Shown here: piece after piece, positions 35,877 through 44,756 of the stretch
How the letters are laid out: each line of letters starts with the position of its first letter
Numbering within the stretch: the stretch's first letter is position 1
From: Methanosarcina horonobensis HB-1 = JCM 15518
GTDB taxonomy: Archaea > Halobacteriota > Methanosarcinia > Methanosarcinales > Methanosarcinaceae
Reading direction: 5' to 3'
NCBI RefSeq assembly: GCF_000970285.1
Contig: NZ_CP009516.1
Location: 1,405,036-1,469,035 of the forward strand
Length of the DNA stretch: 64,000 nt
Position numbers and translations under genes: made by a program
The notes under the pieces: generated by a model
What the model saw: only the letters and a program-made list of their open reading frames with translations
The model's database searches: none
Told to the model about the DNA's origin: nothing

Positions 35877-38729
35877 TCAGGACTGCAGAGCCTGAATTTT
35901 TCCATGCTCTATCCCGTAGGCTTCGACAGCTTTGGGAGCCCCGAGAAGGAGTTTTCTAATCCTGTTATATACGCTCGGGAACTTCTGGGGGTCAAGCTCC
36001 TCAAGGAGGCCTGCAAGGATCTCCACCAGGGGAATATGGTACCTTATCTCCATCTGGTCTATGTTTGCAAAAGCATTGAGCAGGTTTACTGTAGTATATT
36101 CGTTCACAGGAGCAAGTTTTCTCAGGATTTCTGCAAAGAGGGCCCTGCCTTCCTCGGTCTGGAGGGACTTCTTGCGGTTGCGGGCAAAGCTCCCGTAAAG
36201 AGCACGCTGGTCGTTTGTCTGTTCGATCCTGAACGCGTCCGACCTTTCCATTTCCCTGACCAGTTCCACTGCATCAACACTGCTGTTGTTTCCTATAACA
36301 GAAAGGAAGGCTTCCCAGGCAATGAGATTCTTTTTCGATTCGGCTTCAAAGGCTCTCAGGACTTCTATTTTGTCAGGAGCCGAACTGTTCAGGTATGCAG
36401 CAAATGCGCTCAACCTGTCGGTTGTACAGGCTGCAGTCTCAAATTGCTGTTTTATCAGAGCGTGGATATCAGGGGTATCAAGGGCTGCAAGGACTCCCAG
36501 GCAGATGTTTTTAGCCTGCCTGCTCTTGATCACCCTTGCGGTTTCTTCCAGAGAGGAATCTCTCGAAACAGAGGCATTTTCAAAGAAGTTATAGGCAGAA
36601 ATGAGAGAGCTTCTGTACTTCCAGGCAACTGCCTTCAAGAGCTTCTGTTTTACATCATAGAGTGCCTGGTAGTGGTGGGCATAGCCCGGGTCCTCCACGG
36701 ACTCAAAAATGGTCAGGAACTGCCCTCCTGCCCTTTCGAGGAGCTGCCGGTCGTTAAGGAGTCTGTAGTAAAGCTCTACAAAGTCTTCGGAAGGAACAGC
36801 ATTCGGAACCTTAAGCAGCCTCAGCTTTTCCCTGTCCACCAGGGTATAGAAAGCAGTGAACCTGCCAATGATGTCGCTGTCCTTTCTGACCTGTATGAGG
36901 AGTTCTTCCTGGCTTGTTTTATAAACAAGTTTTCCATAGAAAGAGTACCCCCTGTTAAGGGAAAGGAAAGCCGGCATATCCACATTTTCAATTACAATCT
37001 CTGCGTTTTCTCCGCTTATCCTTTCCAGCACCTCGGCAAGGTCTTTCCCGTTCTCGTCCACAAGGGCTGCCCTGAACGGGAATTCCCAGGGCTTTCCGCC
37101 AATAGGGAAGTGCTGTTTGAGGAAGAAAGTAAATTTCCTGGAAGGTTTGTCGTATTCTGCTGAGACTTCGACAACAGGGAACCTGGTCTGCTTCAGCCAG
37201 GTCTCGGACATCTCTTTTAAGGGAACCCTGCTTTCTTCTTCCATAGCCTCGATCAAGTCCCGGGTGGAAGCATTGGAGTGGCTGAATTTCTTAAAATAGC
37301 GGTCAAGCCCCCTTGCAAAAGTCTCCTTACCTATGAGGCTCTCGACCATGCGCACATATTCAGGGGATTTTACATACGTAACTGCAGTGATCAGGTCATT
37401 GGGGTCATTGAACCCGTCAGGAATAATCGGCATGGAAGCAGCCCCCGAGTCCAGTGCAAAAGTCCCGGACGCAGGTGCAAGCAGCTCAAGTACCCTACCT
37501 AGCCTCTGATAGTCCTCGCCGAAAAGGAAAGCGTGGTACTGCTCTTCCACGTGCACGGTAACGGCTTCGTTCAACCATATCTCAAACGGGCTTCTCCCGG
37601 TAACCTCGGACCCGTTCTGGTTGTGGTAGTATTCGTGTACCTTGACCCTGATCATGTACTCAAAAGCAGGGTCCGTTATCTGCGGGAAAGGCATGATGCG
37701 GTTTGTGGTAATTGTGGTGTTCCCCACGTTTTCCATGCCCCCGAAGTCCGAGTTCTGCATCCCTATTTCCCTGTAGACAGTCCCCGTATATTTATACCCC
37801 GGAGTGATGGTTTTGACAAGTCCGGCAAGCTTTTCCCTGATCTTCCCGAGTTCTTCGTCCTGCCCGGGTTCGGGCTTTGCCTCTATTTTCAGCTTCTCCC
37901 GCCTCCGGACAAGGTCCCAGAGCATCTGTCTGGCTGGCAATTTGTCCTCATCAAACTGCTCAGGCCCGGTAAAGATGTAGACCCACATTACGCAGTCGTG
38001 CAGGATATCGAGTGCCTTTTCTGCAGCCCTTGCATCCGAATCCGGCGGCACGAGCAGTTCCAGCATAAAAGTGCGCCCGTCAGGGTATTCGAATTCCCTT
38101 TTAAAGGTCGCATAAGTCCCTGCCCCGAGGAAAAAGAGGTAGGTTGCCATGGGCGTTACCGAGTTATCATAGACAATCCTGTCCCTGCCCGGCTTTACTG
38201 TAGTCCTTTGAACCAGGACATCTCCGTTTGTTATTAGGTTTGTGTACCTTGAATCTGCAGTGATGGTCGTCCTGTAAGTGCACTTTGCAGTCATGTCATC
38301 AATGCAGGGCACAATCCTCTGGAACCCCCACTGCTGGCACTGGGTGATCTGCTGCGGGGGAGCCCCTGCCGGAGTTTCGTCATAGTACAGCCCTTCAAGG
38401 ATGTTCTTTGTCGGCCTGCAGACCGTATCCGTAATGACTGCAATCTCGGTATGAGGCGGAATCACATCCCTGAAGTTGATTTCGAGAACCGCATCGTCTT
38501 TCCTGTACCTGTAAGAGACCTCAGACTGAAGACAGCTCACAGCCCTGATCTCAAGGTCCCTGCAGTTTAATTCCAGTTTCTCAAGAGGTTCATCTTTTGT
38601 CCTGACCCTCAGCAGGGACTTCACGTTTGTCCTGTCATCATAGATATCAAACCCAAGGTCCATGTGCAAAACATCAACCCTGAGTTCCCCGAAATCTTCG
38701 GGGTAATACTTGTACAGCCTGTTATTCAT
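35877..38729 (-). CDS. M1 family zinc aminopeptidase
   Basis: A 950-residue cytosolic metallopeptidase of the gluzincin type. The exopeptidase motif G-G-M-E-N and zinc motif H-E-Y-Y-H (with the third ligand in W-L-N-E-A-V-T) are visible at about residues 331-335, 368-372 and 387-393. The long C-terminal helical region is as in the PepN/ERAP family. It removes N-terminal residues from peptides; substrate preference is not readable here. ATG start at 38729; single gene. Confidence 0.93.
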   Translation of the reverse strand: MNNRLYKYYPEDFGELRVDVLHMDLGFDIYDDRTNVKSLLRVRTKDEPLEKLELNCRDLEIRAVSCLQSEVSYRYRKDDAVLEINFRDVIPPHTEIAVITDTVCRPTKNILEGLYYDETPAGAPPQQITQCQQWGFQRIVPCIDDMTAKCTYRTTITADSRYTNLITNGDVLVQRTTVKPGRDRIVYDNSVTPMATYLFFLGAGTYATFKREFEYPDGRTFMLELLVPPDSDARAAEKALDILHDCVMWVYIFTGPEQFDEDKLPARQMLWDLVRRREKLKIEAKPEPGQDEELGKIREKLAGLVKTITPGYKYTGTVYREIGMQNSDFGGMENVGNTTITTNRIMPFPQITDPAFEYMIRVKVHEYYHNQNGSEVTGRSPFEIWLNEAVTVHVEEQYHAFLFGEDYQRLGRVLELLAPASGTFALDSGAASMPIIPDGFNDPNDLITAVTYVKSPEYVRMVESLIGKETFARGLDRYFKKFSHSNASTRDLIEAMEEESRVPLKEMSETWLKQTRFPVVEVSAEYDKPSRKFTFFLKQHFPIGGKPWEFPFRAALVDENGKDLAEVLERISGENAEIVIENVDMPAFLSLNRGYSFYGKLVYKTSQEELLIQVRKDSDIIGRFTAFYTLVDREKLRLLKVPNAVPSEDFVELYYRLLNDRQLLERAGGQFLTIFESVEDPGYAHHYQALYDVKQKLLKAVAWKYRSSLISAYNFFENASVSRDSSLEETARVIKSRQAKNICLGVLAALDTPDIHALIKQQFETAACTTDRLSAFAAYLNSSAPDKIEVLRAFEAESKKNLIAWEAFLSVIGNNSSVDAVELVREMERSDAFRIEQTNDQRALYGSFARNRKKSLQTEEGRALFAEILRKLAPVNEYTTVNLLNAFANIDQMEIRYHIPLVEILAGLLEELDPQKFPSVYNRIRKLLLGAPKAVEAYGIEHGKIQALQS

Positions 38730-38888
38730 GAAAGGTCACCGGGTATAATTGTAAAAGTTATATTGTGGGATAGAAAAGGGTGAGGAGGGATTTAAAGGTG
38801 TAGTTTGAGAGGTGGTGGATGGAATCAAAAAATAATCATATACGCACCTCTCGTTCACTAATATGGCCTGTTAGAGTCTATCTACAAG

Positions 38889-41708
38889 TTATCCAACTAA
38901 ATAGTCATAAATGTCATCTCTAACAGGCTTTTGTAGAGAATAGCCAATTTCCACGGCTTTTGTGGTTGTATTTGGCATGACAAATTCTTTTACGTGCCCA
39001 GTAGCAAACATACGGCCTAAGTAGTAGAACTCTTTTGAGATTCGATCATCTTTATTCTTACGAACAAATAAGCACAAATCTATACCATTTTCTCGGGCAT
39101 TTAAGGCTTGCTGGACATCTTTAGAAGATATAGATCGGCGGGATTTGGAAATTGCAACAAGTGAGGATGGTGATAGGAAGCGGTCCTCGTACCTGATTGT
39201 GTCTTCAATATCATTTTCTTTATTATAGTTAATAAAGACAGGATAGGTATTAGTTGCCTGATGAAATTTGTATCCACCAATATTCTGTGGTACCTCTGCC
39301 TGAGACCAATCTAAGCATTTGCATACATCATCATATGTGTATTTTTGATTAAGCTGAAAACTTGTATCTTGGTATCTGTCACCATATAACAACCTATTTC
39401 TCTTCAATCCTAATGTTATCAAATCGAGTACCATTGCCTTGAACTTGTTATTTGTGAGAAACTCCGAAAATTCGTTGAATATCTCATATTCACCGGCGTT
39501 TGTCCTATTTACGAAAACAGCTGAATGATACTTGTCCTTTCCTGTACCTGTGGCAAACTTTTGCATCATTTGATTTAAGACGCAAGTTATAGTGTGTTCA
39601 GTAAATTTAATTGCTGGGTAGTTTGCTTTCATTACTTCCTCAAACCCAACAACTGGATGTTGATGTCCTTCAACAAGTAGTTTGATGAATTCAAGTTCAT
39701 GTGGTCGTTTGCCATTGACATAATTTTTGGAAATGAACTCGATATATGTAGATTCGTTTTCAGATAGTTTGACTGTATATTCTTTTTCGTAGCTTTCTAG
39801 AAAATTATGATATGAACCAAACTTATCAAAAATACGGATGATATCAATAGAACCGTATTCTGCGAACTCGTCTAACCGAGGAATTCTGCCAAGACGTTGT
39901 TTAAGAGCCAGATAGGATTCTTTGATTAGTTTTGAATCGTTAAAGTTAGCTTGATCAATGGAAGCATAAATACGTTCGCGAGTTATCGAATCAAAGTTTA
40001 CTGTTGAACAGCCAGGAATTACGCGGTTACCTTCAGCAACAAATCTGCGGATTGTATCCTTGTTGTAAGTTTGATCTCCGGAAAGGGCTATCGGTATTAA
40101 AAAGTTCCTTTCATAATTACCAATGAAATCAATGATTACAACGTATTCCTTGTTTTCCTTTTTTCGCAAACCTCTACCTAATTGTTGGACAAAGATTATT
40201 GCGGATTGAGTTGGTCGAAGCATGACAATCTGGTTTACAGCCGGTATATCCACGCCTTCATTAAAAATATCAACGGTAAAAATGTAATCGAGCGCACCTT
40301 CATACTTATCTTGCTCAAGCCGTTCTATTGCTAATTCACGTTCACTCTGACTGTCAATGCCAAGAAGTGCGCAGGTACGATATCCATAATTATTAAACTT
40401 TGTGGACAGTGCAACAGCTTCCTCTTTTCTGCTGCAGAATATTAAACCTTTTACACGGTCACCGCTGAATCCATAGTACTCTATTTTTTCGATAATATTG
40501 CGCACTCTCTCATCAGATGTTAACTTGCCAAATTCTGTCTTGTCCTCAATTACCTTACCATCTATTGTGAGTTCAGAAATTCCAAAATAGTGGAAAGGAC
40601 ATATCATTCTTTCCTTCATGGCTTGCTGGAGACGAATTTCGTAGGCAATATTATAGTCAAACATCTTGAAGATATCAAATCCGTCTGTACGTTCAGGTGT
40701 TGCCGACATTCCCAATAAGAATCTGGGCTTAAAATAGTTGAAAACTTTTTGATATGAAGCGGCACCAGCCCTATGAACTTCATCAAATACAATATAATCA
40801 AACTCTTCTGGACTAAACTGATTGAGAACTTCATCTTTAGATAGCGTTTGGATCATAGCAAATATATAATCAGCATCTACCTTGTTACCGCCACTCATTA
40901 CATCCATACTTTTTCCATTATGAATAACACGCTTGTAACTATCCATTGCGTCTTTAGCAATGAGCTCACGATGGACAACAAACAAGAATCTTTTGGGATT
41001 AACAGTTCTAACATCAAACGCCGATAAATATGTCTTTCCAGTTCCAGTCGCTGAAATAACCAAAGCGCGCTCAGCATTTTGGTTTCGCAAGTCGGCTAAA
41101 GACTGCAAAGCAGATTCCTGCATCCTATTAGGTTTGATAGTTGTAAATTGAATTATTTTCTTTTCGACAGATAATGCTGCAATGTGCTCAGATTCTTTTG
41201 CAGTGCGGTAAATCTCCATGTATGCAGCAAGCCAATTATCATCAACCGGCGTTGCAAGTTCAAACATGATTTCAAATTCAGAAACTACGTTGTATACTAT
41301 TCCACCTTTAAAAGAGGAACTAACTTTAAGATTCCATTCTTTATTCTCACAAAGAGCATTTTGTGTAAGGTTGCTGCTTCCAACAATAATGGAGTACTCT
41401 TCGCTTTTTCTAAAAATGTATCCCTTCGTGTGCATATTAGCTACATCTTCAGTGACTATCCGCAGCTCAATGTTCTTAAAACATAGCAAACGCTTTAGAG
41501 CAGTTGGGTCTGTGAAGTTCTGGTATTGAGATGCGATGATTCGACCTTTCACACCACGTTGTTCCAGGTCGCTTAGAGTGTTTAACAAAACGGTTACGCC
41601 ACTACTTGTTATGAATGCAACAGAAATCATGAACTCATCGCATTTAGTAAGTTCTACTACTAACGATGTTAAAATTTTTTCCCCTCGGTCAAAATCGTTA
41701 ATTAGCAA
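38889..41708 (-). CDS. PLD-nuclease-like/SF2 helicase fusion (DUF3427-type)
   Basis: A 939-residue protein. The first 170 residues carry a phospholipase-D-like HKD domain (H-T-K-G-Y-I-F with V-G-S-S-N-L-T). A superfamily II helicase follows: Walker A S-A-T-G-T-G-K-T, D-E-V-H box, S-A-T motif III and Q-L-G-R-G-L-R-K motif VI. The last 300 residues are DUF3427-like. The frame opens further upstream (to about 41811) with coding-looking residues K-Y-G-F-L-D-S-S-I-L, but the only canonical start is TTG at 41708. The gene follows a NUDIX gene by 91 bases. Codon use is AT-rich compared with the aminopeptidase. Such fusions are found in defence islands; a restriction or anti-phage role is inferred. 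Confidence 0.85.
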   Translation of the reverse strand: MLINDFDRGEKILTSLVVELTKCDEFMISVAFITSSGVTVLLNTLSDLEQRGVKGRIIASQYQNFTDPTALKRLLCFKNIELRIVTEDVANMHTKGYIFRKSEEYSIIVGSSNLTQNALCENKEWNLKVSSSFKGGIVYNVVSEFEIMFELATPVDDNWLAAYMEIYRTAKESEHIAALSVEKKIIQFTTIKPNRMQESALQSLADLRNQNAERALVISATGTGKTYLSAFDVRTVNPKRFLFVVHRELIAKDAMDSYKRVIHNGKSMDVMSGGNKVDADYIFAMIQTLSKDEVLNQFSPEEFDYIVFDEVHRAGAASYQKVFNYFKPRFLLGMSATPERTDGFDIFKMFDYNIAYEIRLQQAMKERMICPFHYFGISELTIDGKVIEDKTEFGKLTSDERVRNIIEKIEYYGFSGDRVKGLIFCSRKEEAVALSTKFNNYGYRTCALLGIDSQSERELAIERLEQDKYEGALDYIFTVDIFNEGVDIPAVNQIVMLRPTQSAIIFVQQLGRGLRKKENKEYVVIIDFIGNYERNFLIPIALSGDQTYNKDTIRRFVAEGNRVIPGCSTVNFDSITRERIYASIDQANFNDSKLIKESYLALKQRLGRIPRLDEFAEYGSIDIIRIFDKFGSYHNFLESYEKEYTVKLSENESTYIEFISKNYVNGKRPHELEFIKLLVEGHQHPVVGFEEVMKANYPAIKFTEHTITCVLNQMMQKFATGTGKDKYHSAVFVNRTNAGEYEIFNEFSEFLTNNKFKAMVLDLITLGLKRNRLLYGDRYQDTSFQLNQKYTYDDVCKCLDWSQAEVPQNIGGYKFHQATNTYPVFINYNKENDIEDTIRYEDRFLSPSSLVAISKSRRSISSKDVQQALNARENGIDLCLFVRKNKDDRISKEFYYLGRMFATGHVKEFVMPNTTTKAVEIGYSLQKPVRDDIYDYLVG

Positions 41709-41799
41709 CCTGGGCTTATATTCTTCGAGTGCCAGAATGGAAGAATCTAAAAAACCATATTTTATTCCATTTTTCAGTTCTACACAACAATCCGTACTA

Positions 41800-42198
41800 T
41801 CACTCCAACATCAATTTTTTTACGATAGGTTGATCCGCGGGTGCCCAATCCAGTTTGTCGAGGTCTAGGCGCTTTAACCATACATGATTAATATGCTCTT
41901 TCCTAACGAATTCAGAACTACTTACTCGGCAAATATAGCTGTGCATCGTTATTTTAAAATCTGGATATTGATGGATTACTGTCATGAAAAAATCATTTTC
42001 TGAGACTTTTATTTCAATCCCCATTTCTTCGAGCAGTTCACGCATTAGCGCCTGACTATTTGTTTCACCAGGTTCAACTTTGCCTCCGGGAAACTCATAC
42101 TTATAAGATAAATAATCATATTTGTTAGCATCTCTTTGCATACAAAGGATTCTATCCTCATAAATGATTATCCCTGCCACAACTTCTATGTGTTTCAT
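41800..42198 (-). CDS. NUDIX (MutT-like) nucleotide pyrophosphohydrolase
   Basis: A 132-residue NUDIX hydrolase with a complete box: G-G-K-V-E-P-G-E-T followed by R-E-L-L-E-E-M-G-I. Family members hydrolyse (d)NTPs or other nucleoside diphosphate compounds. It lies upstream of the PLD-helicase gene in the same transcription direction. A related pair, DUF3427 helicase plus nucleotide pyrophosphohydrolase, recurs in bacteria as far as I recall, so a joint role is plausible. Confidence 0.92.
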   Translation of the reverse strand: MKHIEVVAGIIIYEDRILCMQRDANKYDYLSYKYEFPGGKVEPGETNSQALMRELLEEMGIEIKVSENDFFMTVIHQYPDFKITMHSYICRVSSSEFVRKEHINHVWLKRLDLDKLDWAPADQPIVKKLMLE

Positions 42199-42426
42199 TT
42201 CTTTCCCGTCTTTTGCTTTTTTCTGAGCAATACTAATCCTTTGGCTCTTTATACAAAAGATTATCAGAACATAGTAGATGAGCCATTTATCGATTCTCTA
42301 TTTAAGCTGGTTGAAAACTGCAAATAGAAGTTGCTCTGGATCACTCCGAAGCAAGCTAGCGAAGTATTTGACTGAAATTAAAAATAGCAAAAAAAGAAAA
42401 TAAAATCCGAGAAGTAAAAATACTTC

Positions 42427-42750
42427 TCACTCAACTTCAACAGTAAGTGTAAAGTTATCTTCAGTACCCGTTGCATTTTCCCAGGCCTGCTTGTATATTC
42501 CATTCATCTGCTGGGTACCCTGATCCACGGCTTCAATTATCCATGAATGGTTTCCAGGAACACCAGTCATATTTTCAGAGACTTGATCCTGGGTAAAATT
42601 GTCGCTGAGAATACTGAGCCCCTCGCTCACGTTAAGTTCCCAGGAATAGCCTGTAGACGGGTTTTCCCTGAGCTGAAGGGTAAAGTTTTCTCCATTTTTG
42701 ATACTGATGCTTGTCCCGTTGTCAGTTTCGGCTGCTTCGGCTACTTGGTT
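42427..42750 (-). pseudogene. Truncated chagasin-like peptidase inhibitor (relic 1)
   Basis: The C-terminal two thirds of an inhibitor family I42 (chagasin-like) protein, nearly identical in plan to the intact gene at 56577-57134: N-G-T-S-I-S-I-K-N-G-E-N, N-P-S-T-G-Y-S-W, G-V-P-G-N-H-S-W and Y-K-Q-A-W-E are all kept. The lipoprotein signal and linker are missing; the reading frame opens only after a stop at 42751-42753, and no good start exists. The adjoining DNA (from about 42345) also matches the DNA beside the intact copy, so a larger segment was duplicated. Confidence 0.75.
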
Positions 42751-42917
42751 TTAGTTCCGAGTGGCCCATTACAGCCAAAAGATATAATACAAGTCTTAAT
42801 AATTCATATCCTCTTTTCCCGGTCAGGCTTCTCGAGCTCTGTTTCTTCAACTAACAGTAAGTCCTCTGAATCACCTTATTATAAAATGAAGTCTAATTTC
42901 TATCCGGTAAAAGGAAT

Positions 42918-43208
42918 ATGACTCTCACTCTTGACATAAAAGATGACTTCACGCCTCAGGAGGTAAGTGAAGTCATTCGTGCAGCGCTTGATCAGAATGA
43001 ACGCGTTGCAAAATATAAAATAAAAAAGTGTTCAAGTATTTGTGAGGATCTCGAGATAAGATATGGGATGGATTCAGACCTTTTTATGGAAAAATTCGAT
43101 TCTGGAGAACTCGGAGATGATGACGACTTTTTTGACTGGTATGCAGCAAAAAGGGGACTTGATATCTGGAATAAGAAGTTAAAGATTCTCTCGGGAATTC
43201 AGATATGA
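42918..43208 (+). CDS. Small acidic protein, family copy 1 (possible orphan antitoxin)
   Basis: A 96-residue protein with S-E-V-I-R-A-A-L near residue 17, A-K-Y-K-I-K-K near 31 and the hallmark F-D-W-Y-A-A-K-R-G-L-D near 71. Intact paralogues lie at 58471-58761 and 60938-61228, and fragments at 56228, 57482 and 59841. It is reached by an AAAGGA-like site before the ATG. It resembles the small partner of two-gene modules I recall next to DUF6516/TumE-like toxins in methanogens, but no such toxin gene is next to it here, so antitoxin is only a guess. Confidence 0.75.
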   Translation: MTLTLDIKDDFTPQEVSEVIRAALDQNERVAKYKIKKCSSICEDLEIRYGMDSDLFMEKFDSGELGDDDDFFDWYAAKRGLDIWNKKLKILSGIQI

Positions 43209-43250
43209 ATTTCAGAGATTACTATTTAAAAATAGAATCTTTGCTTAATA

Positions 43251-43312
43251 ACTTCCCTCCACGCCCGCATGCTCACGAAGTGAGTGGATATCGGGTGGCT
43301 CTTGGCAAAAAG
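43251..43312. repeat. Direct repeat, left copy
   Basis: A segment of about 62 bases starting ACTTCCCTCCACGCCCGCAT and containing the small hairpin CTCAC-GAA-GTGAG. The same sequence with about 10 differences recurs at 44495-44558 in the same orientation, on the other side of the GNAT toxin-antitoxin pair. Confidence 0.75.
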
Positions 43313-43481
43313 GAATAAAAGTAGATTAAAAAATAGTCATCAGAGAACTTATTGTGTTTTAGTCATGGTAATATCACTGTTTCCCTGAGCAGTACCATTT
43401 CTCCTGCCTCCAGTATCTTAGACCTGTTACTGCAGTGCAGCTTTCTTGTCTGCATGGTGCCAGAACAAGAGTCAACAGTAG

Positions 43482-43493
43482 GGATATATAAGT
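43482..43493 (+). promoter_or_regulatory. TATA box of the GNAT toxin-antitoxin operon
   Basis: GGATATATAAGT lies about 45 bases upstream of the antitoxin ATG at 43536; a GAAGGA ribosome-binding site follows at 43524-43529. Confidence 0.5.
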
Positions 43494-43535
43494 ACAATAA
43501 CAGATTATTAAATCACATAAAAAGAAGGAATTATT

Positions 43536-43682
43536 ATGGCGAAACCTATTGAGTTCGGGCTTGTCCTTGAAGGAGAGGACGCAAAAGAATTCATAAAAAA
43601 TGAAAAGAATCCCGTAGTGACTGATGAAATGGTAGAGATGTTCAAAAAAGCTAAAGAGATATATGACAAAAATAGGTTTTGA
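43536..43682 (+). CDS. Candidate 48-residue antitoxin upstream of GNAT gene
   Basis: A short gene of 48 residues, M-A-K-P-I-E-F-G-L-V-L-E-G-E-D-A-K at the start and E-M-F-K-K-A-K-E-I-Y-D at the end, preceded by GAAGGA and a TATA box. Its stop overlaps the TTG start of the GNAT gene by four bases, the coupling expected for antitoxin followed by toxin. It is not a classical ribbon-helix-helix DUF1778 protein; similar small proteins beside GNAT genes are known to me from archaea. Function as antitoxin is inferred from position and coupling. Confidence 0.75.
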   Translation: MAKPIEFGLVLEGEDAKEFIKNEKNPVVTDEMVEMFKKAKEIYDKNRF

Positions 43683-44230
43683 ATTTGTCTTATATCATTC
43701 CAAATTCCGAACTTACTATCTTTCCTCTAGATGAGGGCAATGGCTTTTCTTCTTTTAATTGTGCAAGTCCTGAATTAAATGATTTTCTGAAAGAAGATGC
43801 TTTTAACGATCAGGAAGATTTGATCAGTAAAACGAACCTATGCTTCTGGAAAGGTGAACTGGTAGGATATATTACTTTATCAACAGATACAATCGGAACT
43901 AAGGAAATATATGTATCAGATGGACTCAAGCGCTATAAGTACAGCAAATATCCAGGAATTAAAATCGCAAGATTGGCAGTAGATTCGAGATTTGAAAGAA
44001 GAGGAGTAGGCACATATTTATTTTTTGCCGGGATAGGTAAAGCATTATCAATCTGCGACAGTGTAGGATGCAGATACATTCTTGTAGATTCTAAAAAAGA
44101 ATCAATCGGCTTCTATGAAAAATATGGATTCAAGCTTGCAGAGAAAAATAAGAAAAAAGATTTCTCTCCGATGTATCTTAACATGCAGCCGATCGTTGCT
44201 AAACTAAAGCTTGAGAAAAATTATAAGTGA
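43679..44230 (+). CDS. GNAT acetyltransferase, TacT-like toxin candidate
   Basis: A 183-residue acetyltransferase. The N-terminal F-N-C-A-S-P-E-L-N-D-F-L-K segment and the motif A region A-R-L-A-V-D-S-R-F-E-R-R-G-V-G-T follow the pattern of TacT/AtaT-type toxins that acetylate aminoacyl-tRNA. The C-terminal F-Y-E-K-Y-G-F is the usual GNAT end. It begins at TTG overlapping the stop of the 48-residue gene (TTG two codons on is an alternative). It lies between two direct repeats, with no other gene nearby on its strand. Confidence 0.83.
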   Translation: MNLSYIIPNSELTIFPLDEGNGFSSFNCASPELNDFLKEDAFNDQEDLISKTNLCFWKGELVGYITLSTDTIGTKEIYVSDGLKRYKYSKYPGIKIARLAVDSRFERRGVGTYLFFAGIGKALSICDSVGCRYILVDSKKESIGFYEKYGFKLAEKNKKKDFSPMYLNMQPIVAKLKLEKNYK

Positions 44231-44494
44231 ACTTTACACTCTGGCTGTTGATTGTCGGCAGTTGACCTACCATATGTTCTGTACAATCTTTTCAGCTAAG
44301 CTCTCTCATTACTGGGGAGCGTATGTTTTATCCTGAAATTATTTCGCTTTAAAGTTCTTTTTTATTATTTCCATGATTAACAAGCCAAAAAACATTACTG
44401 CCTATTTATGAGAGTATATTCTAAAGAATAAGTATCAATTTATATTATGCTCATAGTAACACAAAATAAGTAAATTTTTTTAATCTATCTTAAA

Positions 44495-44558
44495 ACTTCC
44501 CTCCACTCCCGCATGCTCACGAAGTGAGCAGATATCGGGCGGTCGCTGACAAAAAAAG
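44495..44558. repeat. Direct repeat, right copy
   Basis: Matches 43251-43312 in sequence and orientation, with the hairpin GCTCAC-GAA-GTGAGC intact. It lies in the 526-base gap between the GNAT gene and the ABC-2 permease; I see no gene in the rest of that gap. Confidence 0.75.
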
Positions 44559-44756
44559 AAAAAGTGGTAGGATTAATGATGTTTGCATATTGGTATATTT
44601 CAGAAAGATCAAAAGATTAAAGTCTGAATGAAAGGTATCCTGGGTTAAGAGCAAGAAGAAGGCATTACAGGCAAGGTTCTTTCGCGTCCTTACGCGTTTT
44701 AAGCGGTTACAAAAGCAGATTGAATAATCCCTTGCCAGCGTTTACAGTTACGTCGT

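Noticed and set aside
43352-43552. 66-codon frame across the promoter of the GNAT pair
   Set aside because: It covers the TATA box and overlaps the supported 48-codon gene in another frame.
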